NCBI GenBank assembly: GCA_945621435.1
Contig: CALZBR010000015.1
Coordinates: 1-53,411 of the forward strand
Origin: an uncultured Lachnospiraceae bacterium
Lineage (GTDB): Bacteria > Bacillota > Clostridia > Lachnospirales > Lachnospiraceae
Direction: 5' to 3'
DNA: 53,411 bases
Part shown: in pieces, positions 1 through 10,200 of the stretch
Position numbering within the stretch: position 1 is the first letter of the stretch
Layout: every line of letters starts with the position of its first letter
Notes under the pieces: generated by a model
The model's database searches: none
Seen by the model: the letters and a program-made list of their open reading frames with translations, nothing else
What the model was told of the DNA's origin: nothing
Made by a program: the position numbers and the translations under genes

Positions 1-1180
1 TGATAGTAGCAACTCTACCAGAACCTACAGTACGTCCACCTTCACGGATAGCGAAGGTAAGACCCTGCTCCATAGCGATGGGATGAATCAGTTCGATGGT
101 CATCTCTACGTTATCACCAGGCATGCACATCTCGGTACCTGCAGGAAGTTCGCAAACACCGGTAACGTCGGTTGTTCTGAAGTAGAACTGAGGACGATAG
201 TTGTTGAAGAAAGGAGTATGACGTCCACCTTCTTCTTTGGTCAGAACGTATACCTGAGCGGTAAACTTCTTGTGGCAGGTAACGGTGCCGGGCTTTGCAA
301 GAACCTGTCCTCTTTCGATTTCAGTTCTCTGTACGCCACGAAGCAGTGCACCGATGTTATCACCAGCCTCTGCCTGATCAAGCAGCTTGTGGAACATCTC
401 GATACCGGTTACAACGGTCTTCTTGGTCTCTTCCTTGATACCAACGATTTCTACTTCGTCGTTGAGCTTCAGAGTACCACGCTCTACACGGCCGGTAGCA
501 ACGGTACCACGACCGGAGATGGTGAATACGTCCTCGACAGGCATAAGGAAAGGCTTGTCAGTGTCACGCTGAGGGTTAGGAATGTAGCTGTCTACGGTAG
601 CCATCAGTTCCATGATCTTGTCACCCCACTCACCCATGGGATCTTCCAGTGCCTTAAGAGCGGAACCCTTAACGATAGGGCAATCATTGAAGTCGTACTC
701 TTCCAGCTGCTCGGTGATCTCCATTTCAACCAGCTCAAGAAGCTCGGGATCGTCAACCATATCACACTTGTTCATGAATACTACGATATAAGGAACGCCT
801 ACCTGACGGGACAGAAGAATGTGCTCCTTGGTCTGAGCCATAACACCATCGGTAGCAGCTACAACGAGGATAGCGCCGTCCATCTGAGCAGCACCGGTGA
901 TCATGTTCTTTACATAGTCAGCATGTCCGGGGCAGTCAACGTGTGCATAGTGTCTGTTCTCGGTCTGGTACTCAACGTGTGCGGTAGAAATGGTGATACC
1001 ACGCTCTCTCTCTTCGGGAGCCTTATCGATGTTCTCGAAATCTACCTTCTCGTTACCTGCTACTCTCTCTGCCAGAACCTTGGTGATTGCTGCAGTCAGA
1101 GTAGTCTTACCATGGTCTACGTGTCCGATGGTACCAATGTTACAATGGGGCTTTGATCTGTCAAATTTAACTTTAGCCAT
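1..1180 (-). CDS. tuf: Elongation factor Tu (3' end cut by window edge)
   Basis: GTPase that carries aminoacyl-tRNA to the ribosomal A site in the cytoplasm. Reading leftward from ATG at 1180, 393 codons are visible; only the last few codons and the stop fall outside the window. The translation shows the P-loop GHVDHGKTT near residue 19, the effector segment [14 protein letters not shown] and NKCD, and then the two beta-barrel domains. The AGGAGG box at 1191-1196 supports the start. It is the last gene of the rpsL-rpsG-fusA-tuf series, but it also has its own near-consensus promoter in the fusA-tuf gap. Identity is certain. Confidence 0.98.
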   Translation of the reverse strand, partial: MAKVKFDRSKPHCNIGTIGHVDHGKTTLTAAITKVLAERVAGNEKVDFENIDKAPEERERGITISTAHVEYQTENRHYAHVDCPGHADYVKNMITGAAQMDGAILVVAATDGVMAQTKEHILLSRQVGVPYIVVFMNKCDMVDDPELLELVEMEITEQLEEYDFNDCPIVKGSALKALEDPMGEWGDKIMELMATVDSYIPNPQRDTDKPFLMPVEDVFTISGRGTVATGRVERGTLKLNDEVEIVGIKEETKKTVVTGIEMFHKLLDQAEAGDNIGALLRGVQRTEIERGQVLAKPGTVTCHKKFTAQVYVLTKEEGGRHTPFFNNYRPQFYFRTTDVTGVCELPAGTEMCMPGDNVEMTIELIHPIAMEQGLTFAIREGGRTVGSGRVATI

Positions 1181-1220
1181 TAGTGAAAATCCTCCTTAAA
1201 AATTAAGCTATTTTTTGCTA

Positions 1221-1254
1221 CGCCGAGTGCCCTTAAGCACACTCGGCGCTTTTT
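1221..1254. other. Perfect 9-bp stem-loop in the tuf leader
   Basis: CGCCGAGTG (1221-1229) pairs with CACTCGGCG (1240-1248). The run of T after the stem lies on the plus-strand side (1250-1254), so it resembles an intrinsic terminator only for transcription running against tuf. For the tuf transcript itself it is a stable leader hairpin without a U tract. It may block antisense transcription or act as an RNA stabiliser or processing site. Confidence 0.5.
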
Positions 1255-1269
1255 ACTCGGCTATCTCTC

Positions 1270-1298
1270 ATTATATGAAATAATGAAAGGTTTTTCAA
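1270..1298 (-). promoter_or_regulatory. Sigma-A promoter of tuf
   Basis: On the minus strand TTGAAA (1298-1293) and TATAAT (1275-1270) are separated by exactly 17 bases. The predicted start of transcription is near 1263, giving a leader of about 80 nt. This would let tuf be made in excess of fusA. Seen directly; activity is inferred. Confidence 0.75.
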
Positions 1299-1332
1299 GT
1301 AATTTTTTAATATTATGCAACGAATCGTTACA

Positions 1333-3495
1333 TTAACCTTTCTTCGAAGCAAGTACCTTCTCCTGTACATTCTTGGGTACGGGCTCATACTTTTCGAAGA
1401 ACATGGAATAGTTACCGCGTCCCTGTGTTCTGGAACGAAGGTCTGTGGAGTAACCGAACATCTCAGCAAGAGGAACGAATGCACGAACAATCTTGCCGCC
1501 GCCGATATCATCCATACCCTGAACCTGTCCACGACGGGAGTTCAGGTCTCCGATTACATCACCCATATACTCTTCAGGCATAGTTACTTCAACCTTCATG
1601 ATAGGCTCGAGAAGCACGGGAGCCGCCTTAGCCATAGCTTCCTTGAATGCCATGGAACCGGCAATGTGGAATGCCATTTCTGAGGAGTCTACCTCGTGGT
1701 AGGAACCATCATATACGTTCGCATGAACACCGAGTACAGGGAATCCGCCAAGGATACCTGCCTGTGCAGCTTCCTGAATACCTTCACCGACTGCAGGGAT
1801 GTATTCCTTGGGAATCGCACCACCGACAACGGTAGATTCGAAGAGCAGTGTAGGAGGATCGTTGATGAGAATGTTGGCCTTGGGATCAAAGTCAAACTTC
1901 TCACAGTTAGCCTCCATGGGCTCGAACTTAACTTTACAATGTCCGTACTGACCACGTCCACCGGACTGCTTAGCGTACTTGGAATCAACTTCAACAGCCT
2001 TGGTAAATGCTTCCTTGTATGCAACCTGAGGTGCACCAACGTTAGCTTCTACCTTGAACTCACGAAGCAAACGGTCAACAATGATCTCCAGGTGAAGCTC
2101 ACCCATACCTGCGATAATCGTCTGGCCGGTTTCCTGATTGGTGTGAGCACGGAAAGTAGGATCTTCTTCAGCCAGCTTTGCAAGTGCTTCACTCATCTTG
2201 CCCTGACCAGCCTTGGTCTTAGGCTCGATTGCGAGCTCAATAACGGGCTCAGGGAACTCCATGGACTCAAGGATTACGGGATGCTGCTCGTCGCAGATGG
2301 TATCACCGGTTGTGGTGAATTTGAATCCAACTGCTGCTGCGATATCACCGGAGTATACCTTGTCCAACTCTTGACGCTTGTTAGCGTGCATCTGAAGGAG
2401 ACGTCCTACACGCTCCTTCTTATCCTTGGTAGCGTTCAATACATAGGAACCGGAATTAACGGTACCCGAGTATGCACGGAAGTAAGCAAGCTTACCTACA
2501 AAGGGGTCAGTCATAATCTTGAATGCGAGTGCTGCGAAAGGCTCTTCGTCGGAAGAGTGTCTCTCAACCTCGTTGCCGTCCAGGTCAACACCCTTGATAG
2601 CAGGGATGTCAAGAGGAGAAGGCATATACTCTACGATTGCATCCAGAAGCTTCTGAACGCCCTTATTTCTGTATGCAGTACCACAACATACGGGTACAGC
2701 TGCACACTCGCAGGTTCCTTTACGGAGAGCTGCTTTCAGCTGCTCCTCACTGGGCTCCTCACCTTCCAGATACATCATGGTCAGGTCATCGTCCAGCTCA
2801 CAAATCTTTTCAATCATATCAGCGCGGTATTCTTCCGCCTGATCCTTCATATCTCCAAGATCGTCGGTAACGGTGATATCATCGCCCTTCTCGTCATTGT
2901 AGATATAAGCTTTCATCTCAAACAGGTCAATGATGCCCTTGAACTCATCTTCCTTGCCGATAGGCAACTGGATCACAATGGCATTCTTGCCCAGTCTGGT
3001 CTTAATCTGCTCTACAGCAGCATAGAAGTTTGCACCAAGAATGTCCATCTTGTTGATGAATGCCATACGAGGTACATTGTAAGTGTCAGCCTGACGCCAT
3101 ACGTTCTCAGACTGAGGCTCAACGCCACCCTTTGCACAGAAAACGCCGACAGCGCCATCCAATACACGAAGGGAACGCTCTACTTCTACGGTGAAGTCTA
3201 CGTGTCCGGGGGTATCAATGATGTTGATACGATGCTCTAAAGCGCCGGGCATAGGCTTCGTTTCTTTTTCAAGAGTCCAGTGACAGGTAGTAGCAGCGGA
3301 TGTGATGGTAATACCTCTCTCCTGCTCTTGCTCCATCCAGTCCATGGTAGCGGTACCCTCATGGGTATCACCAATCTTATAGTTAACACCGGTGTAGTAA
3401 AGAATACGCTCTGTAGTAGTAGTCTTACCTGCATCGATGTGAGCCATAATTCCGATATTTCTGGTTCTCTCTAACGGATATTCTCTTCCAGCCAA
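1333..3495 (-). CDS. fusA: Elongation factor G
   Basis: Translocase GTPase that moves tRNAs and mRNA through the ribosome after peptide bond formation. The 720-residue product opens with the G1 motif [13 protein letters not shown] (about residues 18-30), followed by [20 protein letters not shown] and NKMD, then the domain II-V sequence typical of EF-G. It is slightly longer than the usual 690-705 residues because of a longer loop before DTPGH. An AGGAGG box precedes ATG 3495. It lies between rpsG and tuf in the standard order. Identity is certain. Confidence 0.98.
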   Translation of the reverse strand: MAGREYPLERTRNIGIMAHIDAGKTTTTERILYYTGVNYKIGDTHEGTATMDWMEQEQERGITITSAATTCHWTLEKETKPMPGALEHRINIIDTPGHVDFTVEVERSLRVLDGAVGVFCAKGGVEPQSENVWRQADTYNVPRMAFINKMDILGANFYAAVEQIKTRLGKNAIVIQLPIGKEDEFKGIIDLFEMKAYIYNDEKGDDITVTDDLGDMKDQAEEYRADMIEKICELDDDLTMMYLEGEEPSEEQLKAALRKGTCECAAVPVCCGTAYRNKGVQKLLDAIVEYMPSPLDIPAIKGVDLDGNEVERHSSDEEPFAALAFKIMTDPFVGKLAYFRAYSGTVNSGSYVLNATKDKKERVGRLLQMHANKRQELDKVYSGDIAAAVGFKFTTTGDTICDEQHPVILESMEFPEPVIELAIEPKTKAGQGKMSEALAKLAEEDPTFRAHTNQETGQTIIAGMGELHLEIIVDRLLREFKVEANVGAPQVAYKEAFTKAVEVDSKYAKQSGGRGQYGHCKVKFEPMEANCEKFDFDPKANILINDPPTLLFESTVVGGAIPKEYIPAVGEGIQEAAQAGILGGFPVLGVHANVYDGSYHEVDSSEMAFHIAGSMAFKEAMAKAAPVLLEPIMKVEVTMPEEYMGDVIGDLNSRRGQVQGMDDIGGGKIVRAFVPLAEMFGYSTDLRSRTQGRGNYSMFFEKYEPVPKNVQEKVLASKKG

Positions 3496-3583
3496 GATTT
3501 TTTCCTCCTATATTTTTATGAAGCCATGAAAAAATATAACAGATAGCCGGCAAGCAACAAAGTGCCTGCTCTCACAGCATAAA

Positions 3584-4084
<501 letters not shown>

Positions 4085-4207
4085 TTAATTCATCGGTACT
4101 CACATGTGTTTCCCCAAGTGTTCGCGCTGTATATCTGTATGACAGAATTCCAACACTTTTCTTAGTTTCGTTTTTGTGGTACTGGTCTGCTGCATTTGCA
4201 GTAAACC

Positions 4208-4231
4208 GAAGAATCCGAATCAGGATTCTTC
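4208..4231. other. 9-bp stem-loop in the rpsL-rpsG spacer
   Basis: GAAGAATCC (4208-4216) and GGATTCTTC (4223-4231) form a perfect inverted repeat just after rpsL. No U tract follows on the minus strand, so it is not a convincing terminator. It may be an RNA-processing or stability element between the two ribosomal genes. Confidence 0.45.
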
Positions 4232-4251
4232 CCATTTCAACCTGACGCTAT

Positions 4252-4674
4252 TTATTTCTTTGCGTCTTTAGGTCTCTTAGCGCCGTACTTAGAACGAGCC
4301 TGCTTACGGTTAGCAACACCTGCTGTATCGAGAGTACCACGGATGATGTGGTATCTGGTACCGGGCAGGTCCTTTACTCTACCACCACGGATCAATACAA
4401 CGCTGTGCTCCTGCAGATTGTGACCTTCACCGGGAATGTAGCTTGTAACTTCGATTCCGTTGGAAAGACGTACTCTGGCAATCTTTCTGAGCGCTGAGTT
4501 AGGCTTCTTAGGAGTCGCTGTCTTAACTGCAGTACAAACACCACGCTTCTGGGGAGCAGATACATCAGTAGCCTTCTTGTGAAGGGAGTTGTAACCTTTC
4601 TGCAGAGCAGGTGCTGTAGACTTCTTAACAGATGTCTGACGTCCTTTTCTTACTAACTGGTTAAATGTTGGCAT
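4252..4674 (-). CDS. rpsL: 30S ribosomal protein S12
   Basis: Decoding-centre protein of the 30S subunit. The 140-residue product starts [12 protein letters not shown] and contains [17 protein letters not shown] and the [11 protein letters not shown] loop. The lysines where streptomycin-resistance substitutions usually fall (PKKPNS and the KDLPG loop) are unaltered. A GAGGTG box precedes ATG 4674. In most Firmicutes rpsL follows rpoC closely; here it is the first gene after a roughly 31-kb accessory block and has its own strong promoter. Confidence 0.98.
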   Translation of the reverse strand: MPTFNQLVRKGRQTSVKKSTAPALQKGYNSLHKKATDVSAPQKRGVCTAVKTATPKKPNSALRKIARVRLSNGIEVTSYIPGEGHNLQEHSVVLIRGGRVKDLPGTRYHIIRGTLDTAGVANRKQARSKYGAKRPKDAKK

Positions 4675-4766
4675 TCTGTTTCACCTCTTTCTGAAATATG
4701 ATTATTTTACCTGCACATGGGCATTCTTTTCATACAAAAAAGAAGCATCCGCGCGCATGCTATATA

Positions 4767-4795
4767 AGTATAGCCGTTTGCAGATGCCTTGTCAA
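4767..4795 (-). promoter_or_regulatory. Sigma-A promoter of the rpsL-rpsG-fusA genes
   Basis: TTGACA (4795-4790) and TATACT (4772-4767) on the minus strand are separated by 17 bases. Transcription should start near 4760, about 85 nt before rpsL. It replaces the read-through from rpoC that this cluster would have if it were contiguous. Confidence 0.8.
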
Positions 4796-4884
4796 TAACT
4801 TTTTGCTGTAATTATGTAATTTTGAACTTTGTAATTATGTATTTTGATAATTATGATAATAAAGGCGTTCAAAGTGTTTTTACT

Positions 4885-5094
4885 TCAGGCCACTTTCTTC
4901 TCCTGCTTCTTTTCCCGCTCGGTCTCAAGGGACATATACCTGCGCTTGCGGTTTTCAATTCGTTCTGCAACAATACCCGTTATCGCAATCACCCCACCCA
5001 GTACAACCAGCAGCGGTTCAATACATATACCCAGCAATATTACTGCCACTCCCATGAAAAAACTGTATACCATTGAACTTGTATCATTCTTCAT
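4885..5094 (-). CDS. Small two-segment membrane protein, unknown function
   Basis: A 69-residue product with two adjacent hydrophobic segments (about residues 8-22 and 27-43) followed by a strongly charged tail rich in K, R and E. No family is recognised. An AGGAGGGG box with good spacing before ATG 5094, and a composition typical of a real membrane protein, argue that it is a gene. It lies 132 nt downstream of rfbD on the same strand. The region between it and the rpsL promoter is very AT-rich with imperfect direct repeats and no clear hairpin. Confidence 0.65.
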   Translation of the reverse strand: MKNDTSSMVYSFFMGVAVILLGICIEPLLVVLGGVIAITGIVAERIENRKRRYMSLETEREKKQEKKVA

Positions 5095-5226
5095 CTCAAT
5101 CCCCTCCTATCCTTAAGCATGTACGTTTTGCAGCTTCGGGAACCCTTCTACTTTATAAGACTCCCACAATCCGATAAAAGGTTCATCGTTATGAAAAATT
5201 TGGTAAAAATTTTTTTCATCAGAAAT

Positions 5227-6087
5227 TCACTTCCAGAATCCCTGCTCCCTCAAAGCCCCAATGTATCTGTGCAGCGCATCCTGCCAGGAAGGAAGCTTCT
5301 CAAATCCGTTTTCCGTCAATTTCTCCTTGCTCATGCGGCTGTTGGCCGGTCTGCCGGCCTTGGCACCGTACTCCTCTGTGGATACCGGGAGAACCTCCAT
5401 ATCGACGCCCGCCTCCTTGAAAATGGCACAGGCAAAATCATACCAGGAGCAGATTCCCTCATTGGTCGCATGATACACACCGTATTTCTCCGTAAGTACC
5501 ATATCCACCAACAGCTTTGCCAGATCATAAGTATAGGTAGGGGAGCCAAACTGGTCGTTTACCACTCGCAAGGTGTCATGATTCTTCGACAGATTCAGCA
5601 TGGTCTTCACGAAATTCTTACCGTTGATGCCAAATACCCATGCGATGCGGACAATGAAATATTTATCCAAAAGCTCCTGAACTGCCAGCTCACCTTCATA
5701 CTTTGTACGTCCGTAAACACTCTTGGGATCCTTGGGATCGTCCGGTTTCCAGAAATTCTCTCCCGTCCCGCTGAAGACATAGTCCGTACTGATATAAATC
5801 ATCTTTATATCCAGTTCTCTGCAGACAGCTGCTATGTTTCGGGAGCCGTCCGCATTCACCCTGCGGCAAAGCTCCTCATTGTCTTCTGCCGCATCCACTG
5901 CCGTATAAGCAGCGCAATGGATGACTGCATCGGGAGCCGTTTCCTTTATGACCCGTGTCACGCTATCGGCATCCGTGATATCCATTTCCCCGATATCAAC
6001 CCCTACCGCTTCCATTTCTCTTTTTTCAAGCTCTTTTACTACATCGTAGCCAAGCTGACCCTTGACTCCTGTCACCAACACCTTCAT
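5227..6087 (-). CDS. rfbD: dTDP-4-dehydrorhamnose reductase
   Basis: NADPH-dependent reductase that makes dTDP-L-rhamnose, the activated sugar for rhamnosyltransferases. The N-terminal nucleotide-binding motif VTGVKGQLGYDV, the catalytic STDYVFSG and YGRTKYEGE (Y-x3-K) segments, and FGSPTYTYDLA are all present. Length (286 aa) is normal. ATG 6087 is chosen; a TTG at 6090 is nearly as well placed relative to AAGGAA. It follows the PilZ gene by 30 nt, so the two are probably co-transcribed. The companion genes rfbA, rfbB and rfbC are not in the window. It probably supplies rhamnose to the EPS genes at 11-30 kb. Confidence 0.93.
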   Translation of the reverse strand: MKVLVTGVKGQLGYDVVKELEKREMEAVGVDIGEMDITDADSVTRVIKETAPDAVIHCAAYTAVDAAEDNEELCRRVNADGSRNIAAVCRELDIKMIYISTDYVFSGTGENFWKPDDPKDPKSVYGRTKYEGELAVQELLDKYFIVRIAWVFGINGKNFVKTMLNLSKNHDTLRVVNDQFGSPTYTYDLAKLLVDMVLTEKYGVYHATNEGICSWYDFACAIFKEAGVDMEVLPVSTEEYGAKAGRPANSRMSKEKLTENGFEKLPSWQDALHRYIGALREQGFWK

Positions 6088-6117
6088 CAATCTACAAGTT
6101 CCTTTCCGATTCCGTTA

Positions 6118-6423
6118 TCATCCAATATGATCAAACAGGTACTGCAGCACTTCATCGGTGAATTTCTTGGCAGACACACCTGCCAGGAAGGAACCGTCCT
6201 CCTGTTCCTCCACACGCACAACCGTAGCGTACATAATCATGGTCTCAGCGACCACAATGATATCCTTCCCCACCAGGTCAGCGATTTCCTTTTCCATACG
6301 GATTGCCATACCCATGGGTGCGACATCCTGTACCTGTACCATCATTTTCTCCTGGGTATCACAGACCACCAGCACACTGTTTGCCACATACTTTACTCGG
6401 TCTATCCGTCTTCTTTCCTCCAT
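6118..6423 (-). CDS. PilZ-domain protein, putative cyclic-di-GMP receptor
   Basis: A 101-residue single-domain protein. The N-terminal ERRRIDR matches the RxxxR part of the PilZ cyclic-di-GMP site, and DVAPMGMAI about 25 residues later matches the D/NxSxxG part, although the usual serine is proline. The remainder fits a small beta-barrel. It is upstream of rfbD and probably in the same transcript, which suggests that second-messenger signalling touches polysaccharide production. Family assignment is from motifs only; the proline substitution makes ligand binding uncertain. Confidence 0.72.
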   Translation of the reverse strand: MEERRRIDRVKYVANSVLVVCDTQEKMMVQVQDVAPMGMAIRMEKEIADLVGKDIIVVAETMIMYATVVRVEEQEDGSFLAGVSAKKFTDEVLQYLFDHIG

Positions 6424-6531
6424 AATGTACTACCTTCCTTTCGTCTTGATGATTTAAATTCGTTTTTATAGTCAGTCATGTCATTATCTTATTGACACGC
6501 ATGTCATTTTACTACAAGTCATAAATATACC

Positions 6532-6560
6532 TTTTCAACAGGAGCTCTATCGGTTATAAT
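6532..6560 (+). promoter_or_regulatory. Probable promoter of the small lipoprotein gene
   Basis: TTTTCA (6532-6537) and a perfect TATAAT (6555-6560) are separated by 17 bases. Transcription should start near 6567, about 40 nt before the lipoprotein start. The -35 matches 4 of 6 consensus positions. Confidence 0.55.
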
Positions 6561-6596
6561 AATATCACATATTAGTCAATAATAAAAGGAGGTTAT

Positions 6597-6620
6597 ATGA
6601 GATATTATGAAAAAAAATAA
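6597..6620 (+). CDS. Possible 7-codon leader peptide overlapping the lipoprotein start
   Basis: AGGAGG at 6587-6592 is 4 nt from an ATG at 6597 that opens a short frame (MRYYEKK, stop 6618-6620). The lipoprotein ATG at 6607 lies inside it in another frame and is 14 nt from the same Shine-Dalgarno box. Ribosomes may therefore translate the short frame and reinitiate, or simply use a long spacing. This is speculative. Confidence 0.3.
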   Translation: MRYYEKK

Positions 6621-7086
6621 ATATGCCCTTGTCATCGCTCTCCTGACCGGCGCATTGTTAGGCGGCTGCGGAACTACTCCTCTTCCTTCTTCCACAGCGT
6701 CGCCTTCCGCCTCGGGAGCTTCCGTTTCGCAGTCTTCCGGAACCCCCGCCTCGACCGTCAGTCCTACCGGATCTGCAGATGATTCTGAGACCACCGAAAC
6801 CATCACCATTACCATCGTTAATTTCTGTGGAGCAGATATCGGAATGTTCTCTGTCATTGACCCCGGCACCGGCGAGCAGCTTAATGTAGGAAGTCTGGAC
6901 AGTGAAGCATCCCTTACTCTGAATGACTGGCCCAAAAGCGTTACTACCTTCCAATGGGCTGTTTATAACAATGAGGGACAGCTTTACCAGGAAGCCAACA
7001 CAGATATCAGTGCCGCTACCACCGGCGTATCCATCGTTCTGAAGGGAGACGGTGCTATCGAGGATGTGGAAACTTCTTTTCGTTAA
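6607..7086 (+). CDS. Small Ser/Thr-rich lipoprotein, unknown function
   Basis: A 159-residue exported protein with a signal peptide ending in the lipobox LLGGC, so it is probably lipid-anchored on the outer face of the membrane. A low-complexity S/T/P/A/G linker spans about residues 23-60. It is followed by a roughly 95-residue globular domain that contains ITIVNFCGADIGMFSVID and ends DVETSFR. No family is recognised; the segment has the look of a small beta-sandwich. The ATG at 6607 is the only usable start because a TGA precedes it in frame. It has its own promoter and ends at a bidirectional terminator. Confidence 0.82.
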   Translation: MKKNKYALVIALLTGALLGGCGTTPLPSSTASPSASGASVSQSSGTPASTVSPTGSADDSETTETITITIVNFCGADIGMFSVIDPGTGEQLNVGSLDSEASLTLNDWPKSVTTFQWAVYNNEGQLYQEANTDISAATTGVSIVLKGDGAIEDVETSFR

Positions 7087-7197
7087 TTCTTCCATCTACA
7101 GCTATATTGCTGAAATCATGGTCACATAAATAATGTACGACTACATTGCAGAAATCACAGCCACATGACAGTAATCTGCGATGCAAGTCTCATAAGA

Positions 7198-7240
7198 AAA
7201 CCGGGCGGTATGTCTCACCACACTGCCCGGTTTATTCTTT
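7198..7240. terminator. Bidirectional terminator
   Basis: AAACCGGGCGGT (7198-7209) pairs with ACTGCCCGGTTT (7222-7233), 12 pairs including one G-U. T-rich tracts follow on both strands. It sits between the lipoprotein gene and the convergent large surface-protein gene and can serve both. Confidence 0.8.
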
Positions 7241-7290
7241 CTGACATCTTTTCAAGACTCTGTGACCGTAATCACTTCACATTCCCACGA

Positions 7291-10200
7291 TTACTTACTT
7301 TCAACCTTCTGAGCCGATTTCTTCTTCTCATACCTTCTGAACATTTCGTAGCCTGTAGCTCCAAGAACCGCTACAATCAGCAACCACCACCAGTTCATAC
7401 GGGACTTTGCTTCTTCCATTTCCTCAGCAGATCCTGCAAGTGCAACATTCTCGTCAGTAATAGTAGTGAATTCTTCAGCTTCCTCCCCGTTCGCACCATT
7501 AGCGCTCTGTACCTCTTCCTGTACAGGCTCAATGGTATCCTCGTTCTCATCAACACCGGGAGCAAGAGGTGTTTCCTCATCATCAATCTCAATGATTTCC
7601 GGATCGTTGTTCTCCTGAGGAACGATAGGATTTACCACGATATTCTGATTGCCCTCTGCGAGATTCTGCTCAGCGGGAACGGTTTCTCCGCCTTCCGGTG
7701 CGGCAGGTGCGGGAGTTTCAGGTGCAGGTGTCTCTCCTCCGGCAGGTGCGGGAGTTTCAGGTGCAGGTGTCTCTCCTCCGGCAGGTGCGGGAGTTTCAGG
7801 TGCAGGTGTCTCTCCTCCGGCAGGTGTAGGTGCAGGAACTGTGGGAGGTACAGGGGCAGGGGTCAGACGCTTCTCAGCCTCCTCGTATTCCTTCTCAATC
7901 TCCTCCAGCTTCTTCTCCAGCTCCTCATATTCCTTCTCAGCCTCGCTGAACTTCAGCTTTGCTGCATCCAGTCTGGTCTCAAGCTCTGTCAGGTCTGCGT
8001 TTGCCTTCTCCAGAGCCTTAATCTGATCCTGCAGATTCTGAACCTGCTTCTCAGCCTCCTCAACAGCCATTTCTGCTGCATTTGCCTTAGCCTGAATCTC
8101 AGCATATTTTGCCTTGGTAGCATCCAGCTTAGCCTGTGCATTTAAGGCATCTGCCTTGAACTTCAGGAAGTTCTCATCGGTTCTCTCTGCCAACATGATA
8201 GCACTCTGGTCGCCCTTCAGGTATGCATCGTAGTTGGCATTGGTCAGGATATTCTCCCTTACCTCTTCCACTGCGGCAACATATGTCATCTTATCAGCCT
8301 GCCAGGTCTCGGTATTGAGAACCTTATTCTCAACTACGGTCTTTTCTGCATCGAAGGTACCGGTGTAAGAGTAGGTATAAGTGTAATCCACAGCATCGGA
8401 AGCGGTTGCATCTGCAACAACTGTCCTATTGGTCTTGGAGGAATCAACTACATTTGCAGTTGTGGAAGCCATACCATCCTTTCCGGTTACTTTCTTGCTG
8501 AGACCATTTGTGATAACCTCGTTAATCTGACCATTTGCTGCAACTTGCATTTCCTTCATTGCAGCGTCCTCTGCAGCTTTCTCTGCTGCTGCCTTAGCTT
8601 TTTCGGCATCGCCGGTATCATCTGTTCTGGATTTAATTATCTCAAGCCTCTGCTGCTGAATATAATATACGGTTGCATTACCCAGATTCCCCTCGAATAT
8701 ATTTCCAAGAGACCCATTAATTTTATGAACGCTACAAATATTATCCAAATTATCTGTATCTTTCATATACTTCATAGCCAGTTGTTCTTCAGTAAGTTTA
8801 CCGTCTTTAAAAACTGAATAATCGAAACTTTCTGAAATCATCTTCGCATAGGTGACAGTCAGGGTTCCGGAAGTAGCGGTGTAGGTATCCTGTTGCCAAA
8901 TATATTTATTATTCTCAGTGCGTCTTACCTGCAGATTTGAAACATTGGTAGAAAGCACTTCGTAATCTTTATCCTCGAGATATTCTCTTGCATTCTCGAT
9001 TGCGTCATTTTTGATATCTTTAACAGAATCCTTTTCCCCGCTAGATTGAGATGTGATCGCATTTACCTTATTGCTCATACCCGTCAAATCAATAGTAGTG
9101 GTAAAGGTCGTCACATAAGTAACTGTAGCGGTTGCGGTTGCAGTTGCGGTTTCAACATCCTTCGATACTGCAACATCGGTATTTGCCAGCTCTTCATTCT
9201 CCTCGAGCAGTCCCTCTGCTTCCTTCTCTGCAGCAGCCTTGGCAGCCTCTTCGGATTCATATCCCTTGCCACCGGTCAGGGAAACATTCTCTCTGGTGGT
9301 CACGGTGGTAACATCACCGGTTACTGTCTTGACGATATTGCCATCCTCATCCACACTCCAAGTAGTTTCCTTGCTCTCCTCGTCGACGGTATTGGTATCT
9401 TCGTCAACAGCGACACTTGTGGAACCGGCTACCGTGGTACCGTCTTCATTCTTGGCCTTGACATAGTAGTTGTCATCCGTTCCCTTTACAACATCATTGT
9501 TCTCGATTGCCTGCTCCAGAGCATCTGCATAGATGGTGTGTGCAATCTTGGAATTCTCATCGTATACCACATATTTTGCGTCTTCTGCCTCCTGGGTAAC
9601 TATCTCTTCCCAGGTCTTCTCGAAGATAACAAGGCTTGTGCTGTCTCCTTTATCTATCTTATAATTCAGATATTTCACTTCAGTGGTTCCATCGGGATAG
9701 GTAATATTTGCCTGGATATAATTCTTGTAGTCTGAATCAAATCTCTTAAATGTATCCTGTGAATCAGCACCATTACTGAGTGTAACCTGTGTGCCTTCGG
9801 GCATGCATTTAGGAACATAATAGTTTTTCACGATCAGGCAGAACAGTTCGTCACGCTCATCCCACTTAGCTGAACCTGTCAGTTCACTGTTTTGAACTTC
9901 CTTTTCTTTCTCAATAATTGCAACTGCTGCTGCATCCACCTCGCCGAGCTTAGCATCATCGTAGGCTTTCTTTGCTTCCTGCTCCAGCTTTTCGGCAGCA
10001 TCCTTGGCAGCCTTCAGCTCATTCAGAGCCTCCTCTGTATAGCCTTCCGCATCCGCAACTGCCTCATTGTATTTCTCTGCTGCTGCCTTGGCCTCCTCTA
10101 CCGCCTTTGTATAGTCGGTCTCTGCAGTCTCAACTGCTGCCTTTGCTGCCTCATACGTAATCTCGGCAGTATCGACAATATTCTCAGCTGCCTCCTTTGC

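Noticed and set aside
83..1156. Long plus-strand open frame across tuf
   Set aside because: It is antisense to EF-Tu, a strongly codon-biased gene, and has no ribosome-binding site or recognisable protein.
1221..1254. Terminator for fusA on the minus strand
   Set aside because: The T run is on the wrong side of the stem for minus-strand transcription.
1696..3240. 514-codon plus-strand open frame across fusA
   Set aside because: It is antisense to EF-G; the Cys/Leu/Thr-rich product is typical of shadow frames.
4208..4231. Terminator after rpsL
   Set aside because: The stem is perfect but no U tract follows, and rpsG and fusA have no other clear promoter.
7291..7420. LPXTG-type sortase signal in the large surface protein
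   Set aside because: The anchor and basic tail are present but no LPXTG or close variant precedes them.
7702..7818. 39-bp repeats as a CRISPR array
   Set aside because: The units abut with no spacers and code in frame for a stalk; no cas genes are present.
7165..8145. 326-codon plus-strand frame with repeated CGRCGSFRCRCLSSGR-like units
   Set aside because: It is the antisense reading of the proline-rich repeats of the surface protein; the repeats come from the 39-bp units.
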